64,000 nucleotides of DNA from assembly GCA_022822135.1 (NCBI GenBank), contig JAJECH010000054.1:50781-114780 (forward strand), in the 5' to 3' direction. The notes under the pieces are model-generated. The model was not told the origin of the DNA. It ran no database searches and worked only from the letters and a program-made list of their open reading frames with translations. Shown in pieces: positions 9,753 to 19,177 of the stretch. This DNA is from Pseudomonadales bacterium (lineage in GTDB: Bacteria; Pseudomonadota; Gammaproteobacteria; Pseudomonadales; Azotimanducaceae). Position 1 is the stretch's first letter; each line of letters begins with the position of its first letter. The position numbers and the translations under genes are program-made.

Positions 9753-11354
9753 ATGTCAGAACTGAGTTCGTTCGAACACGAGATCGCGTCACGCCGAACG
9801 TTCGCCATCATCTCGCACCCGGACGCAGGAAAGACCACCGTAACAGAGAAGCTGCTGTTACTCGGCAACGCGATTCAACTCGCTGGCGACGTTCGAGCTA
9901 AGAAGACGGGGCGACAGGCGCGATCAGACTGGATGGCGATGGAAGCCGAAAGGGGTATCTCAGTGACGACCTCGGTGATGCAGTTTGAATATCAAGATCG
10001 TGTCATCAACCTTCTTGATACCCCGGGACACGAGGATTTTTCGGAAGACACGTATCGAACGTTAACGGCGGTCGACTCAGCGATCATGGTGATCGATGCT
10101 GCCAAAGGAGTAGAAGATCGCACCAGAAAGCTGCTCGAGATATGTCGATCGCGAGATATGCCCATTCTGGCATTTATCAACAAACTCGACCGTGAAGCAC
10201 TTCATCCTATCGAGCTCATCGATCACATCGAAAGTGAACTAGCGATCGAATGTGCGCCGATGACTTGGCCAGTCGGGTCAGGGAGGTCGTTTCGAGGAAC
10301 CTATCACTTAGAAGAAGACGCGTTTACTGAGTACGAGCATGGGTTTGGCTCTTTGTTGCATGAATATCCGAGGCACGGATCGTTAGATTCGGAAGATAGC
10401 CGTGATTGGTTAGGCTCAGACTACGATGAATTCGCGGAAGAGCTTGAGCTGGTAAGGGGAGCAAGTCATGAATTCGATGTTGATGCGTACCTATCGGGCG
10501 CACGAGCGCCAGTTTATTTCGGATCTGCGTTACAGAACTTTGGAATTGATCACTTGCTTGATCAGTTCGTTTCAATTGCACCGCCACCAAAACAACGATT
10601 GACGCTAAGCGACGCGGTCAAACCAACGAATCCTGATTTTTCTGGGTTCGTCTTCAAGATTCAAGCGAACATGAATCCAAAACATCGCGATCGCATTGCG
10701 TTTTTAAGGGTGTGTTCGGGTCAGTATCGGAAAGGCATGCGCATGCGACATGTTCGTCTAGGTCGCGATGTAAAGATCGCGAATGCGCTGACGTTCATGG
10801 CCGGTGAGCGTAAACAGACCGAAGAGGCGTTTCCAGGCGACATCATCGGGCTTCATAATCACGGCACGATTCGAATTGGTGATTCGTTCACTGAAGGTGA
10901 GCCGATCTCGTTCCGCGGCATACCAAACTTCGCACCTGAGCTCTTTCGTCGTGTTCGCGTCAAAGATCCAACCAAGGTAAAGCGTCTTACGCAAGGTGTA
11001 CGCCAGTTGTCCGAGGAGGGTGCGACACAGGTATTCGTTCCGCTGAACCGGAATGAGATCATCATCGGTGCGATCGGTACGCTTCAATTCGATGTCGTCG
11101 CGTTCCGCTTAGAGCAAGAGTACGGCGCGGAGTGTGTCTACGACAACAGCGATGTCTACACGGTACGCTGGGTTTATGCTGATGACGAAAGTCGTCTAGA
11201 TGAATTCAGATCGAAAGCAAACGCGCAGTTAGCACTTGATGGCGATGATCAATTGGTGTTGTTGGCTACTTCCCGCGCCAATCTTCAACTCACACAAGAA
11301 CGCTGGGAAGATATCACGTTTCGAGATACTCGCGAACATGCGCTCGCGGGGTAA
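9753..11354 (+). CDS. prfC: Peptide chain release factor 3 (RF3)
   Basis: RF3 is the GTPase that recycles RF1 and RF2 from the ribosome after peptide release. The 533-residue length fits. Seen in order: P-loop SHPDAGKTT (residues 21-29), the RF3-specific [14 protein letters not shown] and [14 protein letters not shown] switch I region, [16 protein letters not shown] (Asp89), and NKLD (Asn143 to Asp146). The C-terminal half has the translation-factor beta barrel and the SEEGATQVF and [10 protein letters not shown] stretches of the family. It lies 35 bases after pepN in the same direction and may be co-transcribed with it. Confidence 0.95.
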   Translation: MSELSSFEHEIASRRTFAIISHPDAGKTTVTEKLLLLGNAIQLAGDVRAKKTGRQARSDWMAMEAERGISVTTSVMQFEYQDRVINLLDTPGHEDFSEDTYRTLTAVDSAIMVIDAAKGVEDRTRKLLEICRSRDMPILAFINKLDREALHPIELIDHIESELAIECAPMTWPVGSGRSFRGTYHLEEDAFTEYEHGFGSLLHEYPRHGSLDSEDSRDWLGSDYDEFAEELELVRGASHEFDVDAYLSGARAPVYFGSALQNFGIDHLLDQFVSIAPPPKQRLTLSDAVKPTNPDFSGFVFKIQANMNPKHRDRIAFLRVCSGQYRKGMRMRHVRLGRDVKIANALTFMAGERKQTEEAFPGDIIGLHNHGTIRIGDSFTEGEPISFRGIPNFAPELFRRVRVKDPTKVKRLTQGVRQLSEEGATQVFVPLNRNEIIIGAIGTLQFDVVAFRLEQEYGAECVYDNSDVYTVRWVYADDESRLDEFRSKANAQLALDGDDQLVLLATSRANLQLTQERWEDITFRDTREHALAG

Positions 11355-11410
11355 TTCCTTTCACAATCCCTAGATCAAATTGCCTATCGTGGTTGCCTTA
11401 CTAGGCGCGA

Positions 11411-12670
11411 CTAGGCTGTCCAGAGAGTATTGAATGGCATGGCGTAGAACTTCGGCGCGAATTGCTGGATTCGGATACCGTTATGTAGCAGGATACCGCA
11501 CGCGAAGCGCTGTCCTGTTCTACTCGCCAAGTCATGCAAACCCTTGAAGTCTTGTGGATGAACAGTTGCGCCTGCTTTGACTTCGATTCCGACAATTGAA
11601 TCAGAGGGGCGTTCCAATACGAAATCGACCTTGGCACCTCCTTTTATTTGAAAGTGAAAGACGTTGATATCGTCGTCGTTGCATGAAATAGCTTTCGCGA
11701 GTTCGCTGTAGACGAAACTCTCTAAGAGAGGACCGAGTCTCTTTCGATTCGCTGCGATTTCTTCGGTATCAACTCGCTGCAACGCTGCGAGTAAACCAGA
11801 ATCCAAGAAATGCAATTTCGGGGTTTTAATAAGTCGTTTCAGATCATTCCGATGCCAGGCTGGAACCCGTCTGAGTAAGAACATGTGCTCGAACAGGTCT
11901 AACCAACGTTCAGCCGTGTGCGGATCGACGCCGGTCTGCGAACCTAGTCTTGCGAAATTCAGCAACTCACCGGATGTGAAGGCAGCGTACGTCAGCAATC
12001 TAGCCATCTCGTTGGGTTTGTTTATGTTCGCAATGTCAGAAATGTCTCGGTTCATCATTACCCGTACGTATTCGCGTAGCCACGAACGTCGTCTCGCAGG
12101 ATCTTCCTGGGAAAGCGCCATCGGAAAGCCGCCTCCGATAACTCTTTCGATCAAATCAGATGTATGGCCTGCTGATTCAAGCCTTGGAAATTCACAGTTA
12201 AACGCACGTTCAAGAAATCGTCGTTCAGGTACTTGCGACAATTCGGCTTGTGAGAGTGGCAAGAGCTCTACTGTTTCCACTCGTCCCGCGAGCGAATCCG
12301 GCGAAATCGAGGCGTGAAGTAAATCGACTGAACTGGTGATCAAAAAACGTCCAGGTTCTGGGTGTTCGTCGACTTCCCGCTTTATTTCTAGTATGAGATT
12401 TGGCGCACGTTGGATCTCATCAATGACGACACTCGACAGACCTCGTAGGAATCCGATGGGATCCTCCTGAGCAAATTCGCTTGTCTTTGGATCGTCTAAG
12501 GAGATTAATTGACGTTGATCAGCTGTCGCTAGTCGGCGAGCTAGAGTCGTCTTCCCCGCACGTTTTGGACCGACGAGTGCGACGATGCGCGTATCGGAAA
12601 GCGCTCTTCTGAGACGTGCCTCCGCGTGCCGTGGAACGTATGCCTCGTTCAATGTTGTCCAATCTGACAT
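11411..12670 (-). CDS. AAA ATPase with DUF4143 domain
   Basis: A protein of 419 residues from the ATG at 12670; the frame opens further to an ATG at 12706. The N-terminus holds Walker A LVGPKRAGKTTLARR and Walker B SSVVIDEIQRAPNLI, typical of the AAA_14 family, with sensor motif FLITSS. The C-terminal half has a DUF4143 region, seen as HFQIKGGAKVDFVLER and VGIEVKAGATV, which resembles a restriction-endonuclease-like fold (E-x-K in GIEVKAG). These ATPases are widespread, patchily distributed and of unknown function. Neighbours give no help. It is leftward, convergent with prfC. Confidence 0.8.
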   Translation of the reverse strand: MSDWTTLNEAYVPRHAEARLRRALSDTRIVALVGPKRAGKTTLARRLATADQRQLISLDDPKTSEFAQEDPIGFLRGLSSVVIDEIQRAPNLILEIKREVDEHPEPGRFLITSSVDLLHASISPDSLAGRVETVELLPLSQAELSQVPERRFLERAFNCEFPRLESAGHTSDLIERVIGGGFPMALSQEDPARRRSWLREYVRVMMNRDISDIANINKPNEMARLLTYAAFTSGELLNFARLGSQTGVDPHTAERWLDLFEHMFLLRRVPAWHRNDLKRLIKTPKLHFLDSGLLAALQRVDTEEIAANRKRLGPLLESFVYSELAKAISCNDDDINVFHFQIKGGAKVDFVLERPSDSIVGIEVKAGATVHPQDFKGLHDLASRTGQRFACGILLHNGIRIQQFAPKFYAMPFNTLWTA

Positions 12671-12884
12671 GGGTGTCTGTCTAATTCGGAATAGATCAGT
12701 GACCAATCAGGAATAAGACTAAGTCTAATATGGAATCAGGTCTTAATCGCCGGCATCTAAATCCGTAATATAGAACGAAACAGGGATGTCCGTTGGTACG
12801 CATCCCAAGCGTAAGTTCGCGAACCGCGTAGTGGATCGGTTTTTCGTGGAATCTGCCTCATTTACGACAGTGCGACGCGTTGCT

Positions 12885-14756
12885 CTAGTTCTCTCTTAGA
12901 AGTACGCGCGCGTCACCGCGCCGCTGCGTTAATCGAACACGATCGAAATACTCGAGTACGTCGATAACCGTGTTTCTACCTAAACCGCTGGAGTCGCGGA
13001 ACTCTCGTACCGTAAATGGCTTCTCAAATGCAAGCTCTGAAGCGATATGCTGCAACTCGTGAATTCTGTTGGGTGTTAGGTATCGGTTCTTGTTGATTTG
13101 AACGAGAACATTTGCCGCGACCATAGGTCGCATGGCTTTTTCGACATCAATGAATGTCATCTGAAGTCGCTTCGCGACATCGCCAAGTGAAACAGGTTGT
13201 TCTGCGTCGAACATGGGTTCCACCTTTTCAAAGAGCACTGTGTCGTATGAAGGACCTTGTGCTACATGCGCGGCTTCCGCGTACTGACCTGCGACGTGGC
13301 GCAACTCGCCACGTTCCACCATGCGATCGAGGACAAATCGGAGTGACGACATGTTGGTTGGCGTTTGCTGCTCAAGTTGCTTAACAGTCATTCCTTCTTG
13401 GGTCGGGTGCGTTTCATGAAATTCAGCAATCGACTTATGTAGGCTCTCCTTAATTTCGGTGAAAACACGCGAACCGATTGCCTCTTGTTCCGTGCATTCG
13501 ATGAGATCGCTTTCAAGGTACGGCTCTATCAAGTCTCGTTCACATAGCGTAAAACGCGTGAACTCATCGAGATTTACCAACCCACGACCGGCATAGGCAC
13601 TGAGCGAAGCTGTGTGATCCTGCTCCCGCACTGAACTTCGAAGTGATCGCAAGAACGACAAATTGGCTTCAACTCGCCGTCTTGTATTCGTATCCCGTGC
13701 GTAGGCTAAAACAGTCGCACCCCCTAGCGTTCGTGAGAGGTCTCGATCACGCAGGATCAGGCGATCACCTGCCTTGAAATGCATGTCTTCTTCGCAGTGA
13801 AGGTCGGCGAGCGTCGTGGTTCCTGGTTCCGCGACATTGCCTTCCAGGAGTGCAAGTCGTGCTTCGGTGTGATCGGTCAAGTGATAGGCGTGAACCGACG
13901 ACCAGTGTTTAACGCGTCGTGGGAAATCGCTGAGGAGCGAAAGTTCAATAGATACATGACGAATGGGAAAATCGTGCTTAGGTGAAAGCAACCAGTCACC
14001 TCGCTGAGCTTGGTTTACGTCGGAACCGGCGATATTTAGACTGCAGCGGTCACCGATGCGAGCCGTCTCTGCATCAAGTCCCTGAACGTTCAAGTTTCGA
14101 ATGCGGACGCGATCGCCGGTCGCTGTGAGATGGACCTCATCGCTAATCTTGACAGAACCAGAAGCGACCGTACCCGTGACGACGGTGCCTGCACCACGTA
14201 AACTGAAGGATCGATCGATGGCGAGCCGAAATGGTCGGTCGCTCTCCGTCGAATCGAACTGGCGTGCGGTCTCGACCAGATGTGCACGTAGCGCTTCGAT
14301 CCCTTGATCCGAGGGTGCCGCAACGTCGAATACCTTCGCGCCTTGCAGAAATTGATCGTGCTTGAATTCTTCGATTGCGGCATGACATTCATGTACGCGG
14401 TCCTTAGAGACGAGATCTACCTTGTTAAGCACGATCGTACCGGATCGCAGTCCTAGGAGCTGAAGGATTTGTGCGTGCTCGATCGTTTGCGGCATGATGC
14501 CATCGTCTGCCGCGATGACCAGCAGCGCATGTTGTTGGTTTGCTACGCCAGCGATCATGTTGTGAATAAAACGATGATGCCCGGGTACGTCAACAAACCC
14601 AATGCGCTGAGAATCTATCGTTGTGTACGCGAACCCAAGATCAATCGTCAAACCACGTTCTTGCTCTTCTTTCAAACGATCGGTGTTGACCCCTGTGAGC
14701 GCTTGAACAATCGCGGTCTTGCCGTGATCGACATGACCCGCAAGCGTGATGATCAC
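12885..14756 (-). CDS. selB: Selenocysteine-specific translation elongation factor SelB
   Basis: SelB brings Sec-tRNA(Sec) to UGA codons that carry a SECIS hairpin. The 623-residue protein starts with an EF-Tu-like GTPase: AGHVDHGKTAI (Lys13, Thr14), ERGLTIDLGFAY, VDVPGHHRFI, and NKVD. Barrel domains II and III follow, with RSFSLRGAGTVVTGTV. The C-terminal third, roughly residues 400-623, is built of winged-helix repeats that bind the SECIS RNA, ending in a domain with FRDSSGLGRNTVIDVLEYFD. Its ATG overlaps the selA stop by four bases, so the two are translationally coupled. No selC tRNA and no selD were found in the window. Confidence 0.95.
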   Translation of the reverse strand: MIITLAGHVDHGKTAIVQALTGVNTDRLKEEQERGLTIDLGFAYTTIDSQRIGFVDVPGHHRFIHNMIAGVANQQHALLVIAADDGIMPQTIEHAQILQLLGLRSGTIVLNKVDLVSKDRVHECHAAIEEFKHDQFLQGAKVFDVAAPSDQGIEALRAHLVETARQFDSTESDRPFRLAIDRSFSLRGAGTVVTGTVASGSVKISDEVHLTATGDRVRIRNLNVQGLDAETARIGDRCSLNIAGSDVNQAQRGDWLLSPKHDFPIRHVSIELSLLSDFPRRVKHWSSVHAYHLTDHTEARLALLEGNVAEPGTTTLADLHCEEDMHFKAGDRLILRDRDLSRTLGGATVLAYARDTNTRRRVEANLSFLRSLRSSVREQDHTASLSAYAGRGLVNLDEFTRFTLCERDLIEPYLESDLIECTEQEAIGSRVFTEIKESLHKSIAEFHETHPTQEGMTVKQLEQQTPTNMSSLRFVLDRMVERGELRHVAGQYAEAAHVAQGPSYDTVLFEKVEPMFDAEQPVSLGDVAKRLQMTFIDVEKAMRPMVAANVLVQINKNRYLTPNRIHELQHIASELAFEKPFTVREFRDSSGLGRNTVIDVLEYFDRVRLTQRRGDARVLLREN

Positions 14757-16144
14757 GACAGGGAATCTAGATTAGAGATGAACTCGTCGAGTGGTTCCGC
14801 GCCTCGCACATCGAGATGGATCGCGCCTTTGGATAAGCGACCAATGACCGGTATTGGCAATTCCCGAAGAGAAACCAAGAGCTGTTGTGTCATCGCGTTT
14901 GATTTGCCTTTAAGAGATACAGCGACTGACTCAAGCGGGTAACCGGGCATTGCGCCGCTGCCAACTTCGGCTTCGCTCGCGTCGATGTCGATCGTGAATT
15001 CAGCGGGTAGAAGCGAGGCGAGACGTGCATGTACCGTTTTAGCGCGCGCTCGAAGCTCATTAGTAGACAACGACAAGATGCGGAGGGTAGGCACGTTATC
15101 TCGCACGTGTTCGATGTCTTCGTACGCCTTCAAGGTTTCATCAAGCAATGCAAGCGTTAACTTCGAGGTTCTAAGCGCGCGTTTCATCGGGTTTGAATTG
15201 ATCCGATCGATCAATTCACGTGAACCAACGAGCAGTCCCGCTTGCGGACCGCCAAGTAGCTTGTCGCCGGAAAAAGTGACCAAGTCTGCACCTTCGTTCA
15301 GGACATCACTGGGTATTGGTTCGCGAGGTAACCCGAACTGTCGGGTATCGACTAACGCACCACTTCCTAAGTCGATAACACACGGAATATCGTGCTCGCG
15401 TGCTAGCTCACTAAGCTCCTTCGTGCTAACTTCCTTAGTAAATCCCTGAATCCGGTAGTTGCTCGGATGGACTTTGAGCAATAACGCTGGATCCTTCGCG
15501 AGTGCACGCTCATAGTCGCGCAGATGTGTTCGGTTGGTCGTTCCGACTTCGACTAAGCGACAGCCCGCAGCTTCCATGATTTCCGGTAAACGAAAACTTC
15601 CACCAATTTCTATCAGTTCGCCGCGTGAGACGACTACGCTACGGTCTCTCGCCAACGTATGAAGGAGAATCAAAACCGCGGCGGCGTTGTTGTTTACGAT
15701 CGCGGCAGCTTCGGCGTTGACCAGTCGACATAGCCGCTCACACACCGCTTCCTCGCGATGCCCTCGATTTCCCGTTTTGAGGTCGAATTCGATCGATGCT
15801 GGCTGTGTTACGAGCTGCTTTGCTCGTTCGTATATGCTCTCGTCGATACGTGCTCTGCCAAGATTCGTGTGAAGAATAGTTCCGGTAAGGTTGAACACAC
15901 GTTGGTAACCAGGGAGACGTTCGGTTGACAACCAGCGCTCGATTTCTTCGCGGTAAAACGACTCGACGTCACTGATTTCGGACGTGCTTTCGTCCGCACG
16001 AACGCGCGCTTGAATCGCACGGATCGCTGCACGGACAGACTGTCGTCCCCACACTGCGACGATCTCTTCAAGGAACGGTGCACTAAGCAGCCGGTCAATC
16101 GAAGGAATGGACTGCCGATGACTGGCAGCTCGGTCGCTGCTCAT
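14753..16144 (-). CDS. selA: L-seryl-tRNA(Sec) selenium transferase SelA
   Basis: A pyridoxal-phosphate enzyme that converts Ser-tRNA(Sec) to Sec-tRNA(Sec) using selenophosphate; it acts as a decamer in Escherichia coli. The 463-residue length is standard. Marks include the N-terminal SIDRLLSAP helix, GTILHTNLGRA, the cofactor region VNNNAAAVLILLHTLA, VSRGELIEIGGSFRLPEIM, VHPSNYRIQGFT, VIDLGSGALVD and the Schiff-base lysine in VTFSGDKLLGGPQAG near residue 300. It is first in a selA-selB operon. Selenophosphate supply (SelD) and tRNA(Sec) must be encoded elsewhere if the system works. Confidence 0.95.
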   Translation of the reverse strand: MSSDRAASHRQSIPSIDRLLSAPFLEEIVAVWGRQSVRAAIRAIQARVRADESTSEISDVESFYREEIERWLSTERLPGYQRVFNLTGTILHTNLGRARIDESIYERAKQLVTQPASIEFDLKTGNRGHREEAVCERLCRLVNAEAAAIVNNNAAAVLILLHTLARDRSVVVSRGELIEIGGSFRLPEIMEAAGCRLVEVGTTNRTHLRDYERALAKDPALLLKVHPSNYRIQGFTKEVSTKELSELAREHDIPCVIDLGSGALVDTRQFGLPREPIPSDVLNEGADLVTFSGDKLLGGPQAGLLVGSRELIDRINSNPMKRALRTSKLTLALLDETLKAYEDIEHVRDNVPTLRILSLSTNELRARAKTVHARLASLLPAEFTIDIDASEAEVGSGAMPGYPLESVAVSLKGKSNAMTQQLLVSLRELPIPVIGRLSKGAIHLDVRGAEPLDEFISNLDSLS

Positions 16145-16259
16145 GGACGGTTAGTTTTTGTCATATTAGCTATGTTAAATCCTCATGCATGCCAACCATG
16201 GATTGACGTATAGAGCGATCCATAAGCGTTAGCACATTTGAGAATGCTTGGAGTGAGAA

Positions 16260-17141
16260 GTGGGACATCGCGTTGCGTTTGTGGGACTCGGAGTTATGGG
16301 GTTTCCAATGGCGGGTCATTTAGCCGCCGCAGGTCACGAAGTGACGGTTTACAACCGTTCAACTGCCCGCGCTGAGGATTGGCTTTCGAAACACTCTGGA
16401 ACCGCGAAACCCACTCCGGCTGAAGCGGCGGACGGTGCGGAGTTCGTCTTCATGTGTGTCGGAAACGATGACGATGTGCGAAGCGTCAGCTACGGTAATG
16501 CTGGCGTACTTGCCTCGATCCAACGTGATGCAGTATTTGTCGACCATACGACCGATTCACCAAATCTTGCACGAGAACTGGCAGAAGCCAGTAAGGAAGC
16601 CGGTGCACATTTCTTGGATGCACCTCTTAGTGGCGGTCAGGCTGGGGCAGATAACGGTGCATTGACCATCATGGTGGGTGGAGAACAAGCGGTATTCGAT
16701 CGAACTGAACCAGTGATCGACTGCTATACGAAGAGTGTCAAGCTCATGGGCGGCGCTGGTAGCGGTCAATTAACGAAGATGGTTAATCAGATTTGTATCG
16801 CTGGTGTCGTTCAAGGATTAGCAGAGGGTTTTCATCTCGCTGAGAAGTCGGGTCTCGACATTAACGAGGTCGTCGAAATCATCAAGAACGGCGCAGCCGG
16901 TTCCTGGCAGATGGAAAATCGAGCCGAGACCATGGCGGCGAGGAAATTCGACTACGGATTTGCTGTGAACTGGATGCGAAAGGACCTCGCGATCGCATTG
17001 GATATTGCGCGAGAGGTCGATGCCCGTTTACCTATGACAGCACTCGTAGACCAGTTCTATGCGGAGGTCCAGGCTTTAGGCGGGAGTCGTTGGGACACGT
17101 CAAGTCTGATTGAGCGATTACGCCGAGTTGACGATCGTTAG
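16260..17141 (+). CDS. 3-hydroxyisobutyrate dehydrogenase-family NAD(P)-dependent oxidoreductase
   Basis: A beta-hydroxyacid dehydrogenase of 293 residues. It starts at a GTG with a good ribosome site, GGAG six bases upstream. The N-terminal Rossmann signature is FVGLGVMGFPMAGHLAAAGH; the substrate loop is DAPLSGGQAGA (Ser124), and the catalytic lysine lies in GSGQLTKMVNQ (Lys173). Family members oxidise 3-hydroxyisobutyrate, reduce tartronate semialdehyde, or reduce glyoxylate or succinic semialdehyde. The exact substrate is not readable. The gene diverges from selA and stands alone. Confidence 0.88.
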   Translation: MGHRVAFVGLGVMGFPMAGHLAAAGHEVTVYNRSTARAEDWLSKHSGTAKPTPAEAADGAEFVFMCVGNDDDVRSVSYGNAGVLASIQRDAVFVDHTTDSPNLARELAEASKEAGAHFLDAPLSGGQAGADNGALTIMVGGEQAVFDRTEPVIDCYTKSVKLMGGAGSGQLTKMVNQICIAGVVQGLAEGFHLAEKSGLDINEVVEIIKNGAAGSWQMENRAETMAARKFDYGFAVNWMRKDLAIALDIAREVDARLPMTALVDQFYAEVQALGGSRWDTSSLIERLRRVDDR

Positions 17142-17322
17142 AAACTTATCAAATAGCTCCTGATAGCGTGCACTAGCGCTAGCAGTTTGTTCTAAATGAA
17201 CAGATATGAAGATTTGATCTTTACTTTCGGACGAGGCGATCATCCACTAAGATAGACACTGATGAAATTTTTGCGGGCATAGGGTACGTACGCAAATCGT
17301 CAAATCTTGATGTTAGGTTGAA

Positions 17323-18573
17323 ATGAGTCTATTCGATTCAAACGCTGCAGAAGAACGGCCACGTGCGAACATCACTCCGGCGGTTTTGAGGTGGGCACGC
17401 GAACAGTCGAAGCTGACTGTCGAAGAAGCAGCGAAAAAAATCGGCGTGAAACCAGAGCGGTACGCCAATTGGGAAGATGATGAATCTTCCATTCGACCTA
17501 CGTTCCCTCAATTAAGGAAAGCAGCAAAGGTTCTTCATCGTCCGCCGAGTTTGTTTTACTTGGCGACGCCGCCAGATGGTTTTAAACCAATTAAGGACTT
17601 GCGTCAATCGAATGAGCATCGTGGTAAACCTTATTCCACGGCTTTAGTCTACGAAATGGAACTTGCGCAACAACACCGAGAGAATTCGTTAGAGCTTTTT
17701 AGAGTTCTCGGCGAGCGAACCAAGCCGTTCAGTATGTCCGCAGACATTGATGAGAGTCCCGAAATAGTTGGCCAGCGAATTCGATCTCACTTAGGCATCG
17801 ACTTCAATCATCAAAGAGAGTGGCGCGCAAACGGGGAACTTAATCCATTCAATGTATGGCGGCGCGCTATTGAAAGTTTGGATGTGTTGGTGTTTCAAAT
17901 GTCGCGTGTGGATTGGACTGAAGTGTCTGGCTTCGCATTAGCCGCAGAGACGCTTCCGATCATCGTCGTGAATCGGAAGGATGCTGCAAATCGGAGAACA
18001 TTTAGTCTGATTCATGAGCTAGCGCACTTGATGTTAGGTCAGTCGAGTGCTTCGGATCTTGATATTGGATTTTCTGGAACTTTTGATGGAGCGGAAATCG
18101 AAGTATTTTGCAACGCTGTTGCCGGTGCGGCGTTAGTACCTCGTGACGACCTACTAAATCAAGCCGCAGTGCGTTCGCATCATCGGCGGAGCGAGGACTG
18201 GACTGATGCAGATATTGGAATCTTGGCTCGAGCGTTTGGTGTCAGCAAGATCGTTGTGTTGAGGCGACTCTTGGTTTTTGGTAAGACAACGAAACGGTTC
18301 TATGAGAATTTATCGTCACGGTGGAAGAAGGAGTTTGAAGCATCTCTAGCGGAAAAGAAGCAACGATTGCAGCGTGAACTAAACAGCGAGGGGAATTCAT
18401 TCCGAACCAATCCTCCCCAAGATGTAATCTTGAACTTTGGAAAGCCGTATGTGGGGTTGGTGTTAGACAGCCTTAACGCGAGCTTGATTTCAATAAACGA
18501 GGCATCGAGGCTGTTAGGTGATTTACGAGTCCGCCATTTCGAAAAACTAGAGCAAAACGTATACGACGGTTAG
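17323..18573 (+). CDS. XRE-family HTH plus ImmA/IrrE metallopeptidase
   Basis: A 416-residue two-domain protein. Residues about 18-80 form a Cro/CI-type helix-turn-helix: LTVEEAAKKIGVKPERYANW, then FPQLRKAAKVLHRPPSLFYL. The middle has a gluzincin site, SLIHELAHLMLG (His231, Glu232, His235), with EIEVFCNAVAGAALVP supplying the likely third ligand, as in ImmA/IrrE. Family peptidases cleave repressors; fused to XRE they serve as regulators or antitoxins. The next gene, seven bases on, encodes a PIN-domain protein, so this is the likely antitoxin or regulator. A palindromic GTACGTAC lies about 40 bases upstream and could be an operator. Confidence 0.85.
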   Translation: MSLFDSNAAEERPRANITPAVLRWAREQSKLTVEEAAKKIGVKPERYANWEDDESSIRPTFPQLRKAAKVLHRPPSLFYLATPPDGFKPIKDLRQSNEHRGKPYSTALVYEMELAQQHRENSLELFRVLGERTKPFSMSADIDESPEIVGQRIRSHLGIDFNHQREWRANGELNPFNVWRRAIESLDVLVFQMSRVDWTEVSGFALAAETLPIIVVNRKDAANRRTFSLIHELAHLMLGQSSASDLDIGFSGTFDGAEIEVFCNAVAGAALVPRDDLLNQAAVRSHHRRSEDWTDADIGILARAFGVSKIVVLRRLLVFGKTTKRFYENLSSRWKKEFEASLAEKKQRLQRELNSEGNSFRTNPPQDVILNFGKPYVGLVLDSLNASLISINEASRLLGDLRVRHFEKLEQNVYDG

Positions 18574-18580
18574 TGAGGCT

Positions 18581-19054
18581 ATGCCGACTACGGCAGTTTT
18601 TTACTCGATAGATACCAGCGCAATCTTAGAAGCGTATACGCGCTCATACGTGCCGAGTGTCTTTCCGACTCTATGGCAAGTTCGATTAGAGGGTCTAGTC
18701 GAAACGGGCAGACTCTTAGCGCCAGTAGATGTGTTAGAAGATCTGAGCCGACGCGACGACGCGGCCTATGAATGGGCGAAAGATAGGAAGCACATGTTTA
18801 TAGAAATTCACCAATATGAGTCCGAGCTACAGAAAATCATGCAAGACTATCCAAGGTTAGTTGACTCAAGAAAAGGAAGATCGGGTAGCGATCCGATGGT
18901 TATTGCTCTCGCACTTGCACGAGGGTATACGGTTATTTCACATGAAAATCGAAGGAACTTGGCTAGTCCAAAAATACCCGATGTGTGTGACGACCTTCAT
19001 ATCAGGCACATAAAGCTGATTGAGATGTTTGAATCGGAAGGATGGCAGTTCTAA
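18581..19054 (+). CDS. PIN-domain protein (DUF4411 type), probable toxin
   Basis: A 157-residue PIN-fold protein. The first acidic residue is in FYSIDTSAILEAY (Asp11), a middle glutamate is probably in VLEDLSRRDD, and the later acid is in RSGSDPMVIALALARGYTVI, followed by SHE and the KIPDVC segment. This is the pattern of DUF4411 proteins, small PIN nucleases usually encoded immediately after an XRE/ImmA-type protein. PIN toxins cleave RNA, often tRNA or rRNA. The seven-base gap to the peptidase gene indicates an operon. Toxin activity is inferred from the family and context. Confidence 0.8.
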   Translation: MPTTAVFYSIDTSAILEAYTRSYVPSVFPTLWQVRLEGLVETGRLLAPVDVLEDLSRRDDAAYEWAKDRKHMFIEIHQYESELQKIMQDYPRLVDSRKGRSGSDPMVIALALARGYTVISHENRRNLASPKIPDVCDDLHIRHIKLIEMFESEGWQF

Positions 19055-19177
19055 GTAGGAGCTCGAATTTCGGAGAATGTCGAACCTTTAGATTCTCGTA
19101 AGTCAATGCTCTAATTTTGAAAGCCGACGTGAATGTATGTGGCCAGAATTTCATTTTCGTTTGATGATGAAGCGTCT

